NCBI GenBank assembly: GCA_029747585.1
Contig: JAPEVF010000007.1
Coordinates: 1 to 64,000, forward strand
From: Pleurotus djamor
Taxonomy: Eukaryota > Basidiomycota > Agaricomycetes > Agaricales > Pleurotaceae
Direction of reading: 5' to 3'
Length of the DNA: 64,000 bases
Shown piece after piece: positions 48,501 to 60,397 of this stretch (positions are counted from its first letter, which is position 1; the number at the start of each line of letters is the position of its first letter). A model generated the notes under the pieces. The model saw only the letters and a program-made list of their open reading frames with translations. It was not told the origin of the DNA and searched no databases. The position numbers were made by a program, and so were the translations under genes.

Positions 48501-49832
48501 CTAAATTTCCCTCGAGTTTCCATCTTCTTGAGCTCCCCGTGGATCAAAACATCACATTTTAGCATCGCCTTTTCTCATTCTGGCATTCAGATCATACCCG
48601 GCATCACGGTATCTCTCGAAGGGGGTTTCGTTTTAGGCGCTATTCTACCTCCTCCCTCGGCAACGGTTGTTGTTGTTCTCTTCTATGAGACGCCCAAAAC
48701 GATTTAAGTCCGTTTTCTCCGTGCATCGTTGACATCCTCCTGCATTTCACTTCGAAACAGGTTACGCATGTGGATGTGACATTGTTCTCACAGGGTATCC
48801 CTAGAGTTAGCTCCATTAACCAGCCTCTTCGCCAGGCATGCTGACACCTCAGCCATGCAAACGCTGGTTTCCTATTTGCTCGGAGGACGGTTTTCTCCAT
48901 TGCCGAGAACGTCTGAGTCTTTTTTTTTTCGTCGGTGGAACTATACGCTAACATGCTTTCGCTCTCGTGACGCAACCAGCGCAGGAGTCGAACAAACTGG
49001 CTGACTGATGTATCATTCCGTTGAAGCATCCCCTCGTATGTTCTCGTTTCGTCTGGGGAGGTCATCCGTTGCTGACCGATATTGATCGGAGAATACGAGG
49101 TAAGTATAGCCCATAACATGAACATGATCTTTAGTCAGACGAGCTAGACGAGTCAGAAAGACAGTGCGTAGTCGATTTCATCATGGAAGATGCCCTCTTT
49201 CCGACTGATATAAACTTTTCGCAAACAAACAAACAACCCACACAGCTTACATTCGGTTTCCATGACAGATCAAAACATTGCGGTTCTCTCTATCCACGCC
49301 CTCGCCAGCTCGTCGCCCGGCATGGCCGCAGAGTCATACACTACCTCGACGCCTCTCAACTTGTGCGCAAAAAACGAAGTACACATTTCTTAAATCCGAA
49401 CCCCGTTTGGCGTTGCCGCAAGACGCGTGGCCAGAAGCTATTTCCATGATCGACGCGACGACGCAGCCCTGAGAAACGGGTCAGAGAATGGCCAGCCACG
49501 AGAGCGAGATGAGATGCGAGCGAGATCAAGTCTCAGAACCGTGATCCGATGCTAGTGGTACGCAATCGAAGTATTCCACATATCCCGTATTTCTCTGTCT
49601 ATATGTTGGCTTAGGTGGGTAATTCTCTATATTCCTAGGTGACGCTGTGAGGGTCTATCGAAAACGTATATTAACTGCAAGTCTTCAATCCACATAATTC
49701 ACTCATCCTCCTCCCTCTTACAGCAAACAGCGAGGCGACCCTCCGCCAGAACTCCTTCTTCAAATCTTACTTCTTGTTCGACTCAATTCCCTTCCCTTCT
49801 TACCCCCACCTGCCCTTCCCTCTTCGACAAAT
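45512..49832. other. 4.3 kb without a secure gene
   Basis: A coding-like fragment on the plus strand at 47,411-47,623 (KRSWTICYPRNDFPVLLRIISPEVKVSQKDVLNSLVDLLESQ) and hydrophobic stretches near 48,175-48,330 and 48,540-48,700 may be remains of a gene, but frames and splice sites do not connect. An N lies at 46042 after seven A. Confidence 0.3.
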
Positions 49833-50577
49833 ATGATTGGAAACAACCCTTTCGGACAAGCTGGCTGGCCCAACCTTGCTAACCAAAACGGTCGCGACAC
49901 AAGTGGTGCTCCCGCCCCATCCACCTACGGTGCATTACCCTACTACGTCCCTCCAACGTCGAACAACACCCTCTTCTTCCAATTCACATCTTTCAACCCG
50001 AACATCCTCAACTCGACCGTTCTCGGGCCGCAGAATCAGCCGTACTTCAGGGTGGTGACGGACACACCGACTCCTGGATGGACGGTTCTGCAGAATGGCC
50101 AGGGTAAGAATGTCGCTTTCGTGGAATGGGGAAGTCGTGGTTCGCATCCCTACGTTGAGGTCAAGAATGTCGTGCCAAAGCAGCGCGTTGCAGAATGGAT
50201 TCCTCTCTCACCTGATCGCAAGTATGTTGAATTCTTTATCCTTGGTCTTCCTCGTTGGAACTCATCCACCCCTCCGCTAGGTACCGCACGATGCGAGTGG
50301 GAAACAAGCAATACGCCTGGGTACCCAGCGGTCAAGTCATCTCCGTAAGCTCTCATATCTACTTTCTCGCTAGTAGCACCACCGCTGACTGTGTACTCAC
50401 CGTTTCTAGTTGACGCCTTTGGGAGGATCTGGCGGAGCGTCTGACGTGCTGGCCAAAATTTCATGTCATCAAGGCGGGGTTTTTCTAGAGATGACGAGCC
50501 AAGCGATCAATTTGGGTCTGCTCGACGCAGCCATCGTCGTCTCGTTTCTCCTCATGTGCGGTCGTAACGTTGACTGA
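49833..50577 (+). CDS. DUF6593-domain protein
   Basis: Exons 49833..50221, 50281..50344 and 50410..50577 (621 bp, 206 residues) join in phase. After a Gly/Asn/Pro-rich start, the domain reads LFFQFTSFNPNILNSTVLGPQNQPYFRVVTDTPTPGWTVLQN, VAFVEWGSRGSHPYVEV, KYRTMRVGNKQYAWVP, then DVLAKI and a C-terminal hydrophobic helix (LLDAAIVVSFLLM). This beta-strand-rich pattern, with NSTV..G, the W and YAW, is that of DUF6593, a family widespread in mushroom-forming fungi with no known role. All three splice junctions are canonical and the frame is intact. Confidence 0.8.
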
Positions 50578-53500
50578 TCCGGGGACTTCTTGATTCTTCC
50601 CTAACGCAAATCATCATAGCCACCAATAATTTCTTCCCTCGCATACTTCATAAAGCAATCCATTCCAACATACACTACTTGTACTCATCCATATAATCTC
50701 CCTCCCGTCATCATTTCCCGTTCGATCACCACTTTTATTAGACTGTCTCGTTAATTACCGTACTGAATCTCATAATGAATTCTAATCATAGTTTCGTTGC
50801 ATCACGTTTCGTCCGTCCCGCTCGACTCCACCCCGGTGCCGCTCGTTTGTCCCCTTCATTCATCAACCCAAGCGCAGGCGAACATTAGATTATCACAATG
50901 TGATCGAGGAAACGACATAAAACATGGAGAAAAAAGCATCACACGAGTATGAGAAGTATCAGTGGCTGGTCGTGGCGGAGGTTGGATTGGGAGTTGGGAG
51001 TTGGAGCAATTGATTGATCCGGAACAAACGGTTTCTGTGCTGGAGAGAAAATCAGACATACCGACATCGATTCGACTGCGGAGACGCAGTAGCTTCCCTA
51101 TATCACGAACTTGGCGGTAAGTAGGATTGGTCAGGTATTATTAATCCTCGGGCAGTTGCTCCGGAATGGTCCTCCGAGGCAAGGTGGGAGTCTAGTGCAC
51201 GAGTTTTTGTGTGGTACGATCTGGATATGCGTTTCCCATCCTTACGTGTCACTCTCCAGTTTGCACTTGTTGTTGATGGAGGTGACTCCGAGTAGATAAA
51301 AATGACCAAAGGAAGGGAGGGAAGATGCAAAATCAAAGAAAAANTGACGCAAAAACTTTGGCAAAACTTGGAAGAAAAACCAAAGAAAAACAACAGTGGG
51401 CGTCTGCGATTTCGGCAACCGCCGCCATTAAGCGCCGGTATTTGGCCAATTTCCCTCAAATTTCCCATCAATTTCCCCCCATTTCACTTCATCTGCTTCC
51501 TACAAGACTCTCGTGGACCTGCTCTTCGCGATATACGCCGATCTGGTAGTTCAACTAGAACTTCGAAACTTTATGCCTGTCTCGTATGACAATCCCGACC
51601 AAAGACAGGCTGGGCTGTCTATTCGTATCCTGTGAGGAGAATGGCACCCACTTGCGCTGACTCATGTCGCTGGTAAGTCATGTATTCCTCCGGGGNCNAG
51701 TTTTTTTATTCAATTTTCACTGACGGGCCCTCCAGCTTTGCCGTAGATCTGATTCGGAAGTTTTCCAGTCACGGTTGAAGACTCTCCGTAGGATATCCTG
51801 GTCAATTGCCTAATTACACGCTGGTGTCGGCCTTGTTGTACTCAGATGATTCGAAAGATGACGTGAACGAATTGGTCGAGCCCAGCATACTCTACCGTAA
51901 GGTCCGCCCGTATCTTCTTTCGTCTGCAAAGTCTCCGTCTCACCTCTGGTCTCCCCATAGAAGAAAATTGGACTTTCATTACTGCCGCCCATCTTGACCG
52001 GATGCCCTACAAGTGATCTGCACAGTTCTCCGACCCGCTCGATATCCAGGAAGCACGCTGCGATTGAACTCGGCGCACGGCATCCGCAGGCTCGCTCCAG
52101 TCATAGAGCCTGAAACGTCAACAAGCCATCCACAGACGCAGAATACTCACTGTGCTGCCCCCTCTCCCTCACGATCAGTACGCTCATCATCTTCGCCAAA
52201 CCCTCTCACTTCTAATTCGTCCTAAAGTGTTCTCTTTTCAAGCGGCAAACCGTTCCGTTTGCGCGTGGGTTGGCTCCTCTTCACAGAATCCTCCAGTCAT
52301 CATATATGGCCGTTGACTGGGCGTACAAATTCACATGTCGACCGCGGGACTCCAGTTACATATCGATTTGGCGAAGCTTTGGATCGGATAACTAGGAATG
52401 CTCTTAGTAGAATAGGGAGCAAATTGAGACTTGGATCGACTGTTGCTCGGTACGTGCTCAGTTTCTGGTATCGCCACCCAACCTCACGTACAGGATTTCA
52501 GCTAGCTCCAAGGAACCCTCACCTTGGCCGTGAAATGGATAACGTGGTCTTCATCAATCCGCACGGAGGCACGCTCAAGTCGCTGGTCGATGCTCAGATA
52601 TTGTTCCTCCTACGCCCTGCATTGTAGCAGATGCACCAGCTGCGCCCAGTCACCCACCCAATTATCAAGCCGCACAGTGATACCTACTTATCGAATTGGA
52701 TACCCTTTCCATCGAACCCCTCCAGCTTCGCATCATGCCGCAACATTCATCGCCTCAGACCTCTATGTCCTCGGACACCGCCCAACCGTTGCCATCCTTC
52801 CATTAGCCTGTCATCACAACACGATGCGCTCGACGCTCAGGTTACCGACACCCTCGACACCGGCAACCTACCACCTGTAAAAACCTAGAGCCATTTAATC
52901 CCTCAGCGCCCAGAACCGATTATTCGACCCTCCGAAGGTCCATAGAAACCCAAGGAACACTTCCATCCGCACCTATTAGCGCCGCCCGAATGCATAGGTC
53001 CGCTGGCTAAGCCGTGAATCAAGTGCCGTGCTCAGCCTTGGGATATGGTGTATCTAGAAGGATTGGTCGAGGACGTCAAGGGCTCATCCATGTCGCCAGC
53101 AAAACGCTCTCCAACTTCTCCATTGGGGTATCAACGCACCTTGTCGTCTCTATCATCTTTCTGGCTGTGCTGCCGCCACCGCTGCCCCCAGCTCGCCCTC
53201 CGCTAGCCCTGTGATGAATAGTGCTCCTCTGCCTACCTCAAGACGTTCTTCCCGGTTAATCCTTCTCCTCCTTCAAGCATCGAGTTTCATCCAACTGCAC
53301 CTCCCTTCACCAAAGGTTGGCGCTTGCCGCGTATTCGCTGGGGTCTAAGATGGCTGGAAAGAGCGTATGTAACGGAGTCGAGTTCGAGCTCGACGATGTC
53401 TTGGTGTCTGACATCGCAAGCCCTCTCTGTGTTGGAGGATGTCGTTAGCGCCCATTCCGTAAACGCCTGGAAATTCTGGCTGGTCCTGCTTCGACCCCTA

Positions 53501-53750
53501 CTCGCTGTCAGTTGCTCAGGTACAACTGTACAGAAAACACCGGCAGCCCTTCGCTGCCTTTCCCCCGTACGTGACGGTATGATTGAGGGAATGGCGCAGA
53601 CGACACACGAGGTCAAAGTGTACTATTCGTCCTAGCCGTCGACGCCTCCCTCACTTCCAATCATCCAGCTCTTCTTCGCTGGCGCCACCCTCACGCTTGG
53701 CCCACAGCGACGCATCGACCATGAGCGATCAGTAACTTCGCTGACGGTGT
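50578..53750. other. Decayed or low-quality sequence with coding-like fragments
   Basis: No whole gene is visible. Around 51,800-53,250 on the plus strand, coding-like pieces follow one another in shifting frames. One spells RSISRKHAAIEL (about 52,045-52,080), the core motif of FHA phosphopeptide-binding domains. Later pieces are Ser/Pro-rich (..SLSSQHDALDAQVTDTLDTG). They could be one broken gene of FHA type with a disordered tail. Three Ns lie at 51344, 51696 and 51698, so part of the disruption may be base-call error. Confidence 0.3.
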
Positions 53751-54229
53751 CAGCTCACTGTTGCGTTACATCGTGTATGTCAAGGGCTGGTCAAGGGTTA
53801 CCAGCTACCGTCCATCGGGCACACCTGCCGCCAGCTTCAATGCCTACGGTCGTTGTCAAAGATCAAGCCACGAACCACCTATTGGTCTGAGCGATGCTCA
53901 AAATGGCATGCTCCTACGTGGAACACGCTGCAATGCGACGTATATTGGCCCTTCCTTCGCTCAACAACTCCAATGGACTGCTCATGCTACGAACAGGCTG
54001 TATTCTTTTGGTTCATACATTTCCCTGTCATTTCTCATTGCTTCTCGTACATTCCTTATGATACAAACGCTTCATTCATCCTATGTTTCGAACAGATATC
54101 AGACGTTCCTATCTTGACAATATCTTTTCACGGACTATCGTTATGAACCTTTTTCTCTGTTCTGGTGTTTCTCCGGACCTTATACTGATCTTATACTTCT
54201 CCGCTTTGTCGCTTCGTACGACTACAATC

Positions 54230-54420
54230 CAATGGCTCGTAATCATCGTCCTCGAAGCCGATAATATTGACTTGGGCTCTCCTCTTGTTTGTCAAGAACG
54301 AAATTCGCTACGCGAGGGATTGCAATTCGGATGATGAATGGAACAAACGCCGTGCGCAGTCTTATCGTAGGGAATCCGAGCGATTGCGGACCATACGAAG
54401 ACGACCGACGCCGTCTTGGG
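54230..54420 (+). repeat. Diverged direct repeat, copy 1 (flanks gene F)
   Basis: The order GGGCTCTCCTCTTG.., TGCAATT(C)GG.., GGGAATCCGAGCGATTGC..ACGAAGACGACCGACGCC is repeated with changes at 57,110-57,290. Confidence 0.5.
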
Positions 54421-55077
54421 AAGGGGAGTAGATGCGAATGGTTGCGTCGGGCTGGAGCAGGATGTGCCGCCACATTGCCCCGTGAAATTCCATACTCTAC
54501 ATGCGTTCCTTCAAGTTTCGACTTTCAAGACGCACGTAACCATTCAATCCGCCTCCCTCCCGACTTCTTCACACAGGATTGGTCAATGATGGGTAAGACG
54601 AAGGGAGTGACTTCCTCTAACAATGGCTACAGACTGCTTTCACTTTCGTTCTCCCGAGTTTTCTGTTTGCATGTGCTCCTTCAGGGACCATGTCTTTGAA
54701 TCCCAGGGTACATCCACGACCGCCCCGAGGTTGAGGAGATGGCCGCGCTGGGAGGGAAGATGATGTTATCCTCGGCGCCGGAGATCACCTAGCGACCGCC
54801 TGTTGTACCTTCAAAACGGAGAGGTCCCAAGCTAGAGTCGTCTCCTCTCGTTCGTGAATTGTCTTACACGCAACTGATTATGCCTGGGACTCTAGAGTAT
54901 ACATTGGCTACCACTGTCTAGCTCGCTACTTGTCCGTGGCTACCCGACTACTAGTTGTGACAGTATTTGTGCGTGGACTTCGACGGCATGTACGTTGGCT
55001 GCAGGGGCAACAAGGAGAGAGGCTTCGAGGGGGTATGAGCATTGTCCAACGATGTGGTGGAAACCTACCGCAGACGA

Positions 55078-56419
55078 TTATTCCTCCCCTGTGAGCAACC
55101 GGGTTCGTCAATATATAAACTGGCATGAAAAACACTGAAACCTTACCACAGTATACCGCAAAGTCTTTTCCTATGCACTCAAACCACGACTCGAATGTCC
55201 CTGGCTCACGTCTCCAGAACTGTTCAGGTTTTCGCTCGATGTCAAGACGATTATAACGGAATACTTGGCATTCACAGCGGAATTCTCCTTCGCTGAACTC
55301 AATGACGTCCAGCGAGGGATAGCGGTGAAACAGGGCGTCCACGACGTTGTCAAAGTTTCCAAGACGCTTGTCTCTGGAGAAAATGATGTACCGCAGGCGT
55401 TTTGATGGTAGGTTCATGAGGGATTGGACATCGATCTGAGGGGGAGAATGTCTGAATATGAACGATATATAATGATGAATGAAATTTTCCTCGCCTCATC
55501 AGCGTCCTCCCCATCAATATGTATATGAAGGGCTATGATATTTCGAAGCAGGCGGCTCACAACGTGAATTTCGTAAAGGTAAATCATGAAGGAAGTCAAG
55601 TTGTCGAAGAGGTCGACGGCTAAGTTTTCCACCACATTTTCGAGTCTATCGCTCACGGCAAGGTGTTTGATCGGGGCTGCCTTGATTGCTGCAGTCCATA
55701 AATTTGATGTACCTTGGAATGTACGCAGACTAGGCATTGTTGGGAGGACATCCAAATCATCCAAGTCGTCAAAGTTCTCGGGCTCGTCCTCTATTTGAAG
55801 GAAACGGAGTGTTGAGGAATGGACACTGAGGAAGGAAGGGAGGGCATGACATCCACGCTGGATAGTAATGGAGAGGTGTGTAATGGGGGCGGATATGGGA
55901 ATGGCCTTGATCAATAGGCTAAGGTGCTCCTCTTCGAATGCGAAGATGGATAGGCGCTCAAGGTTGTAACCTTTCGCAGGCATCAGTTACGATCAGATGA
56001 TGGTCGGAGTGATCCCAGAGGCTGATACCAAAGTGTTCAAATATGGTTTTCGTGTATTGGGCGCAACACGGGTTCAATAAACTGGGGCAAGAGCGTTTCC
56101 GCGTGCGACTGCAGGCGTAGGTAGTCGATTCTGGGACCCTTCTCAGGAGTGCGAATCCGTATAAAGCAATCCTTTCATAGAATATGGGAGCCACAAGAGC
56201 GTAAAAGAATCGTGAGGTAGAGAGGAGAGGCAGGAGTTCGTTTCGCCTGAGTGAACACCCCAGCTGCTCGACGACCATCTTCCAGAGTTCAGAGGGAAGT
56301 TTGCCAGCAGACGATAATGAAGGCTGGGAGCGACGAGCTACTTTGGAGTACCTGTGAGTATAGTTGTATCCATCAAGAGACATAGAGTACTCACCACCAC
56401 TCTCGACAGCGGAAGCCAT
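55078..56419 (-). pseudogene. F-box-like family protein F, inverted sixth copy with a frameshift
   Basis: Minus-strand exons: 56398..56419, 55495..56337, 55147..55435 and 55078..55088, ending CGEE. The order of blocks is as in gene B: LPSELWKMVVEQLGCSLRRNELLPLLSTSRFFYALVAPIFYERI, then APITHLSITI, VHSSTLRFLQI, MPSLRTFQGTSNLW, LLRNIIALHI, and the C-terminal LNxPSKRLRYIIFSRDK..FESWFECIGKDF. Third-exon length equals that of B (289 bp). Exon 2 contains a one-base frame change around 55,955-55,975, between ..VTDACERLQ and NLERLSIF. The donor after exon 2 is GC (GAGgcgagg) where B has GT. The gene is probably broken, unless the shift is a base-call error. Confidence 0.72.
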
Positions 56420-56479
56420 TGGTGCTAAGGTTGAAAACGAGATGACAGAAAAAACGCGTGGTTAGGAAGTGTTGAAAGC

Positions 56480-56501
56480 CGTGGGAAGAAGTGTTCGCAC
56501 G
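56480..56501 (-). promoter_or_regulatory. 22-bp palindromic promoter block, copy F
   Basis: On the minus strand CGTGCGAA-CACTTC-TTCCCACG, identical to copy B, 60 bp before the ATG at 56419. Confidence 0.75.
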
Positions 56502-57585
56502 ATCAGAACGATTGTCACCCCTCCTAGGACCCCTTATATTTCTCCTTTTGTTCGCTTCCTTTTCACTCTTTTCTCCCTGGGTGACAAGTTGTCTGCACCG
56601 AACTCAAGTACTTGATGTAAGAGCGCCGTACGGTCCTTTTTAAAGCCGTCGTAGTACGGAGAGGAGTGAACTAAGTCATCGTACATGTAGATATGTCCTC
56701 CGTCCATACCCATCCTTCACCAGCATACCAGCTGCTCCCCGGTCCTACTTCAGGCGAGCTGGGAGCCTGGATGCGCGAAACGGGGCCATCAATCATTCAA
56801 CATTCCTCTCTTAGAACAGCCGGTCAACGAAGATGTCCAAAGTAGCCAAGGAACCACCGCGAGTCGAGCATCCCAAAATGTTAGCCTGGTCTACATATGT
56901 GCTCGAACCAAGCTTCGAATGACCCTGTCTCATGTCGACAGATCTGTTTGGGGTGATTTCCATCCCCGACGGATGGTAGAGGTAGACGTTGCTTTGATAT
57001 GCGGTTGACGGTACTGAAGGGACACCGTCACCTCAGCAGGGTCGCGTTTGCTGACACACAGATGGAGCACTCTTAAACTGTCCCGCTTTGCTGCTCGATA
57101 TGAACGCGATCCAGTTACGGGTCATAATCATCATGTTCTTCGAATCCAATCGTAATGACACGGGCTCTCCTCTTGCTCTCCTCTGTCCCTCCCGAGAAAA
57201 GTCCTCCTCCACGAAGGAGTGCAACTGGGATGTTGAACGGGAATTCGAGCGATTGCAGACAATACAAAGACGACGGACGCCCACAAACGCCATGGCGCAC
57301 TTTTGATACCTTCGTTGACGACGGTTACCAGCGCCACATCCTCGAAGGCGTACTCTCAAGAGCCTTCCAAGGTGTGGTTTTTNGTTCTTCATGATAATAG
57401 CGTGCTGTGCTGATAAGCAGAGTGCCGCCCACAACGCCACATTTGCCCGTATGCATTCGAAGGAAGGTTATGGTCCGGGTATTGATGCTCTTCCAGGTAT
57501 TTATCACTTCGACCTACTCTCAGCTCAATCCCCACCTAATTCGATACAGCTATCCCACCGCCTTCTCAGTAAACCCTCGATAACC
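56502..57585. other. Intergenic, includes second copy of a diverged repeat
   Basis: No gene is supported. 57,110-57,290 resembles 54,230-54,420 in the same orientation (CGGGCTCTCCTCTTGCTC.., TGCAACTGGGATGTTGAACGG, GGAATTCGAGCGATTGCAGACAATACAAAGACGACGGACGCC). An N lies at 57383 after five T. Confidence 0.4.
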
Positions 57586-58035
57586 ATGTTTAACAAAGCC
57601 CAACGACGTGCCAGCTCCAACGCCGCCCCACGCGATCTCTCCGTGTTTACGGACTATTATCAATACACGAGCGACCAGGACGACGTCTCAGACACTCCAT
57701 GGGACCTCCCACGACGCACAAACCTGCTCACACAAGACGATTGGGAGAAACACGTCTTTCGCGAAGTCGGCCACGATGTCAAGGTTATTTACCACCATTT
57801 TGGCCATGATGGAACAGGAGATCTCGTAGAACCGCACCCTGGGTATACAACCCAGGTCGTGTGGAGATTTGGTCGTGGCCAGCCGCTCATTCTTCGCCAT
57901 GCGTGTGCTTTGATTGTTCTTTACCCGAACGGTAGAGTAGTCAAGTTGATGTCTAATGAGACCGACCCTCCCGAACCCTCGTTTTTCGACAAATTTGTCC
58001 ATCAAGTCAAGAGTTTGTTGAAGAGGAGGGAATAG
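57586..58035 (+). CDS. Small protein of the 'HHFGHDGTGD' family, copy 2
   Basis: ATG at 57586 (MFNKAQRRASSNAAPRDLS..) gives 149 residues. The longer open frame upstream is ignored because the minus-strand paralogue at 45,071-45,511 starts at the matching point. Key segments are FTDYYQYTSDQDDVSD, LTQDDWEKHVF, VIYHHFGHDGTGDLVEPHPGY, RGQPLILRHACALIVLYPNGRVVKL and the tail VHQVKSLLKRRE. It lies just upstream of a third, more distant relative in the same orientation. Function unknown; the predicted fold is mixed alpha/beta and cytosolic. Confidence 0.7.
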   Translation: MFNKAQRRASSNAAPRDLSVFTDYYQYTSDQDDVSDTPWDLPRRTNLLTQDDWEKHVFREVGHDVKVIYHHFGHDGTGDLVEPHPGYTTQVVWRFGRGQPLILRHACALIVLYPNGRVVKLMSNETDPPEPSFFDKFVHQVKSLLKRRE

Positions 58036-58496
58036 TGGATACACACTAGAGTACATTTTCCCTGGTTTTCTCTACAACGTAGTCGCGCCTAGTTATACAG
58101 AGTATTCTGTACAAAACTGTCACGATGAAACTTAACACGACGAAGTCTGTCTTGATGTGCCTCTCGCAGCCCGTTCAGGAATGATTAGGATTGTCATATC
58201 TCACACGCAAGCACCAGAGCTACCGAAGAGGTGGTACGCTCACGATGCCCGCCAATTATGCTTCCCGTAGTTTACAATCTTCGGAGGCATAGAGTAGAGT
58301 AGTACCGCTGACAATAGCACTCCAAGCCCGCCGTCAGGGTTGGCGTGTTGACGTTATTGTACTTTGGAGGCGCGTCGTTGGGGCGTCGTTGCCACATGAG
58401 TTCCTCTGACTTAACGCCCCACGACGCACGCCATCCTTGTGTTCCAGCTAATCCCATACTGTACCACGCAGCGACGAGGAGACAATCACTCTGTCT

Positions 58497-58505
58497 TCAT
58501 AAAAG
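58497..58505 (+). promoter_or_regulatory. TATA-like box (CATAAAAGG)
   Basis: Lies about 125 bp upstream of the ATG at 58629 and is followed by a C/A-rich leader; plausible core promoter. Confidence 0.35.
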
Positions 58506-58628
58506 GCGGTTAGAGCACCATACAACCCCCCCACTCCTCATCAAATCGGTTGACTCCCATCTAATATCAACTCCAAACCACTCACATCCCAGCCTCTAGT
58601 CACTTCCTTCGATAACCTTCCCATAGCC

Positions 58629-59153
58629 ATGGAAAACGCCTACGACCAGTACACATACACAAGATCTCGCCCTAAGGATGATCTGCCCAGCACTCCTCGA
58701 GTCGAGCAGAGATCCACACCTCTACTCCATTCGTTACGAGAGCGTCACGTTGCTCCATACGAGCACATCAAGACATACCGTATCCGCCCATTCTCAACGA
58801 TAGAACGGCCGTATCCTCCACCGCCACGCTACTTCAGCGTCATCCACGACACTCGTACTTCCATGACAAGCCTTGATGAAAAGACCCACGCAGGGATGCT
58901 CATCCCGGATGACGACGGCTTCATCTGGTGGGTATGCGCGAATAATGGACCTATCATCAGACGCGAAAGCGGCGGTCGCCTCTTGTTCATCTACGACAAC
59001 GACACGGTCATCCATCTCGATGCTGAAGGAGATGAGATCAAACCTCCGAAAGATTGTGTCCCGAAGAAGATTCGAGCGGTGTTGGATGGGTTGATACGAA
59101 GGGTTGTGGAGACTGGGTGGATTTCGGAACGCCAGAAAGTCCGGTTTGGGTAG
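58629..59153 (+). CDS. Small protein, distant relative of the two 'HHFGHDGTGD' genes
   Basis: A single exon, 174 residues, with an open frame from ATG 58629 to TAG 59151-59153. After a polar, Tyr/Pro/Arg-rich start (YDQYTYTRSRPKDD..) it carries TSLDEKTHAGMLIPDDDGFIWWVCANNG, then a strand pair GGRLLFIYDNDTVIHLDAEGDEI and a helical tail VLDGLIRRVVE. The order (acidic linker, central motif, L-strand/V-strand pair ending in xxG, basic helix) resembles that of the two smaller proteins, and it follows one of them directly. The central HHFGHDG motif is not conserved, so the kinship is likely but unproven. Confidence 0.62.
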   Translation: MENAYDQYTYTRSRPKDDLPSTPRVEQRSTPLLHSLRERHVAPYEHIKTYRIRPFSTIERPYPPPPRYFSVIHDTRTSMTSLDEKTHAGMLIPDDDGFIWWVCANNGPIIRRESGGRLLFIYDNDTVIHLDAEGDEIKPPKDCVPKKIRAVLDGLIRRVVETGWISERQKVRFG

Positions 59154-60397
59154 GGAGGCATGTTCGTAAACTCTGGATAGAAATGTCAGCCTATATCAGC
59201 TCATCAGTATAGAGTCGAGCTAACCTTTGCTTTGATGTACGAATGGTTCTACCCTTGAGCTTGATGCGTCGTATCCAACAATGGAGGGATCATCCTTGGA
59301 CAAATGGGAAACGCGGATTTTTCGAGCTCTACGTTGAGTAGATCGAGTCTCTCTCGCAGCCTGCTGAGATTGAGAGCGAGCTCACAATGTGTGTGCACTG
59401 GAAGAAAGGAAGGAGTAGAAAATGAATTCATGGGTTGTCCATAGGATTCAGGAAGAACGCTGCCTGTGGTGGTGGCAGGGAAAGGCAATAAGCGCTCGTT
59501 CCCGCCGACGCAAAAAGTAAGCGCCAGAGACTTCCTTCTTGCTTTCTTCTTACCTCCCGAGCCTCAGCTGGCGGTACAGCACACATCCCTGTCCCGCCCT
59601 TCGTATTCTAATCCCATATACCCAGAAGCTGGCTATCTCTGGACGACTCTGACCGGCTCAAAACGCGTATACAACTTGCCGAACCCGATGAGGCGTCGGT
59701 GGGTCCATCCCAAGCAAGTCCAAGTTCCGAGGTTTCTACGACTCACCTACGACTCACCACCGCTCACCCTGTCCGGTTTTCATCTTCACCTTCCAAATGC
59801 ACTTCACCGGGCATCAATACTTTCATCGATAGACCCTTTTCCTCGGTAAGGGACGTTGGGGAACGCCTAAAGCTTGTTTTTTAATGATAATTTCCCGCCT
59901 GGATCCAAGATGTGGCGTCGCGTCGTCAAGGTGTGTCCCTCCATTCCAAGAACTCATACGCCTCTTTCTCACCAGACCTCAAATACGAGTCATTTCTCGT
60001 CAGGGCATCGTGTTTCGGGGCCGTTCTTCCTTGGCTTTTGAAGACATATCTTCGGTTTGTGTGCTTATCTTCGGGATATTCGACTTCAAACCGGTACTCA
60101 GCCCTCGGGTCTTGCGTTCGACATGATAGGAGAGTGTATTCCTATTGTTTTCTACTGCTTTTTGCACTCACTTCAACTTCAGAGAGTATACGCAGTATCG
60201 TAAGACGCCTCTGCCGAATGTTTCGTGGAGTCCTTCCATTTCTCTGGCGTGGCGTCATACAATAAAACGGAAAACTATAAAAATGGATGACTAGAAATGT
60301 TTGCCTAAACGCCATCTGCATTCTCTTGCGCCTCTCCAAGCAGTCAATCTTGCTCAACGAAACGAAACGATTCACCCCTTGTCATCGTGCGTCGAGA
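59154..60397. other. 1.2 kb without a secure gene
   Basis: A 79-residue minus-strand frame at 59,249-59,488 (..LALNLSRLRERLDLLNVELEKS..) is helix-prone and might be the end of a gene; nothing else supports it. Confidence 0.3.

Noticed and set aside
48640..49125. 161-residue minus-strand frame
   Set aside because: No domain, no splice partner, overlaps another open frame; probably chance.
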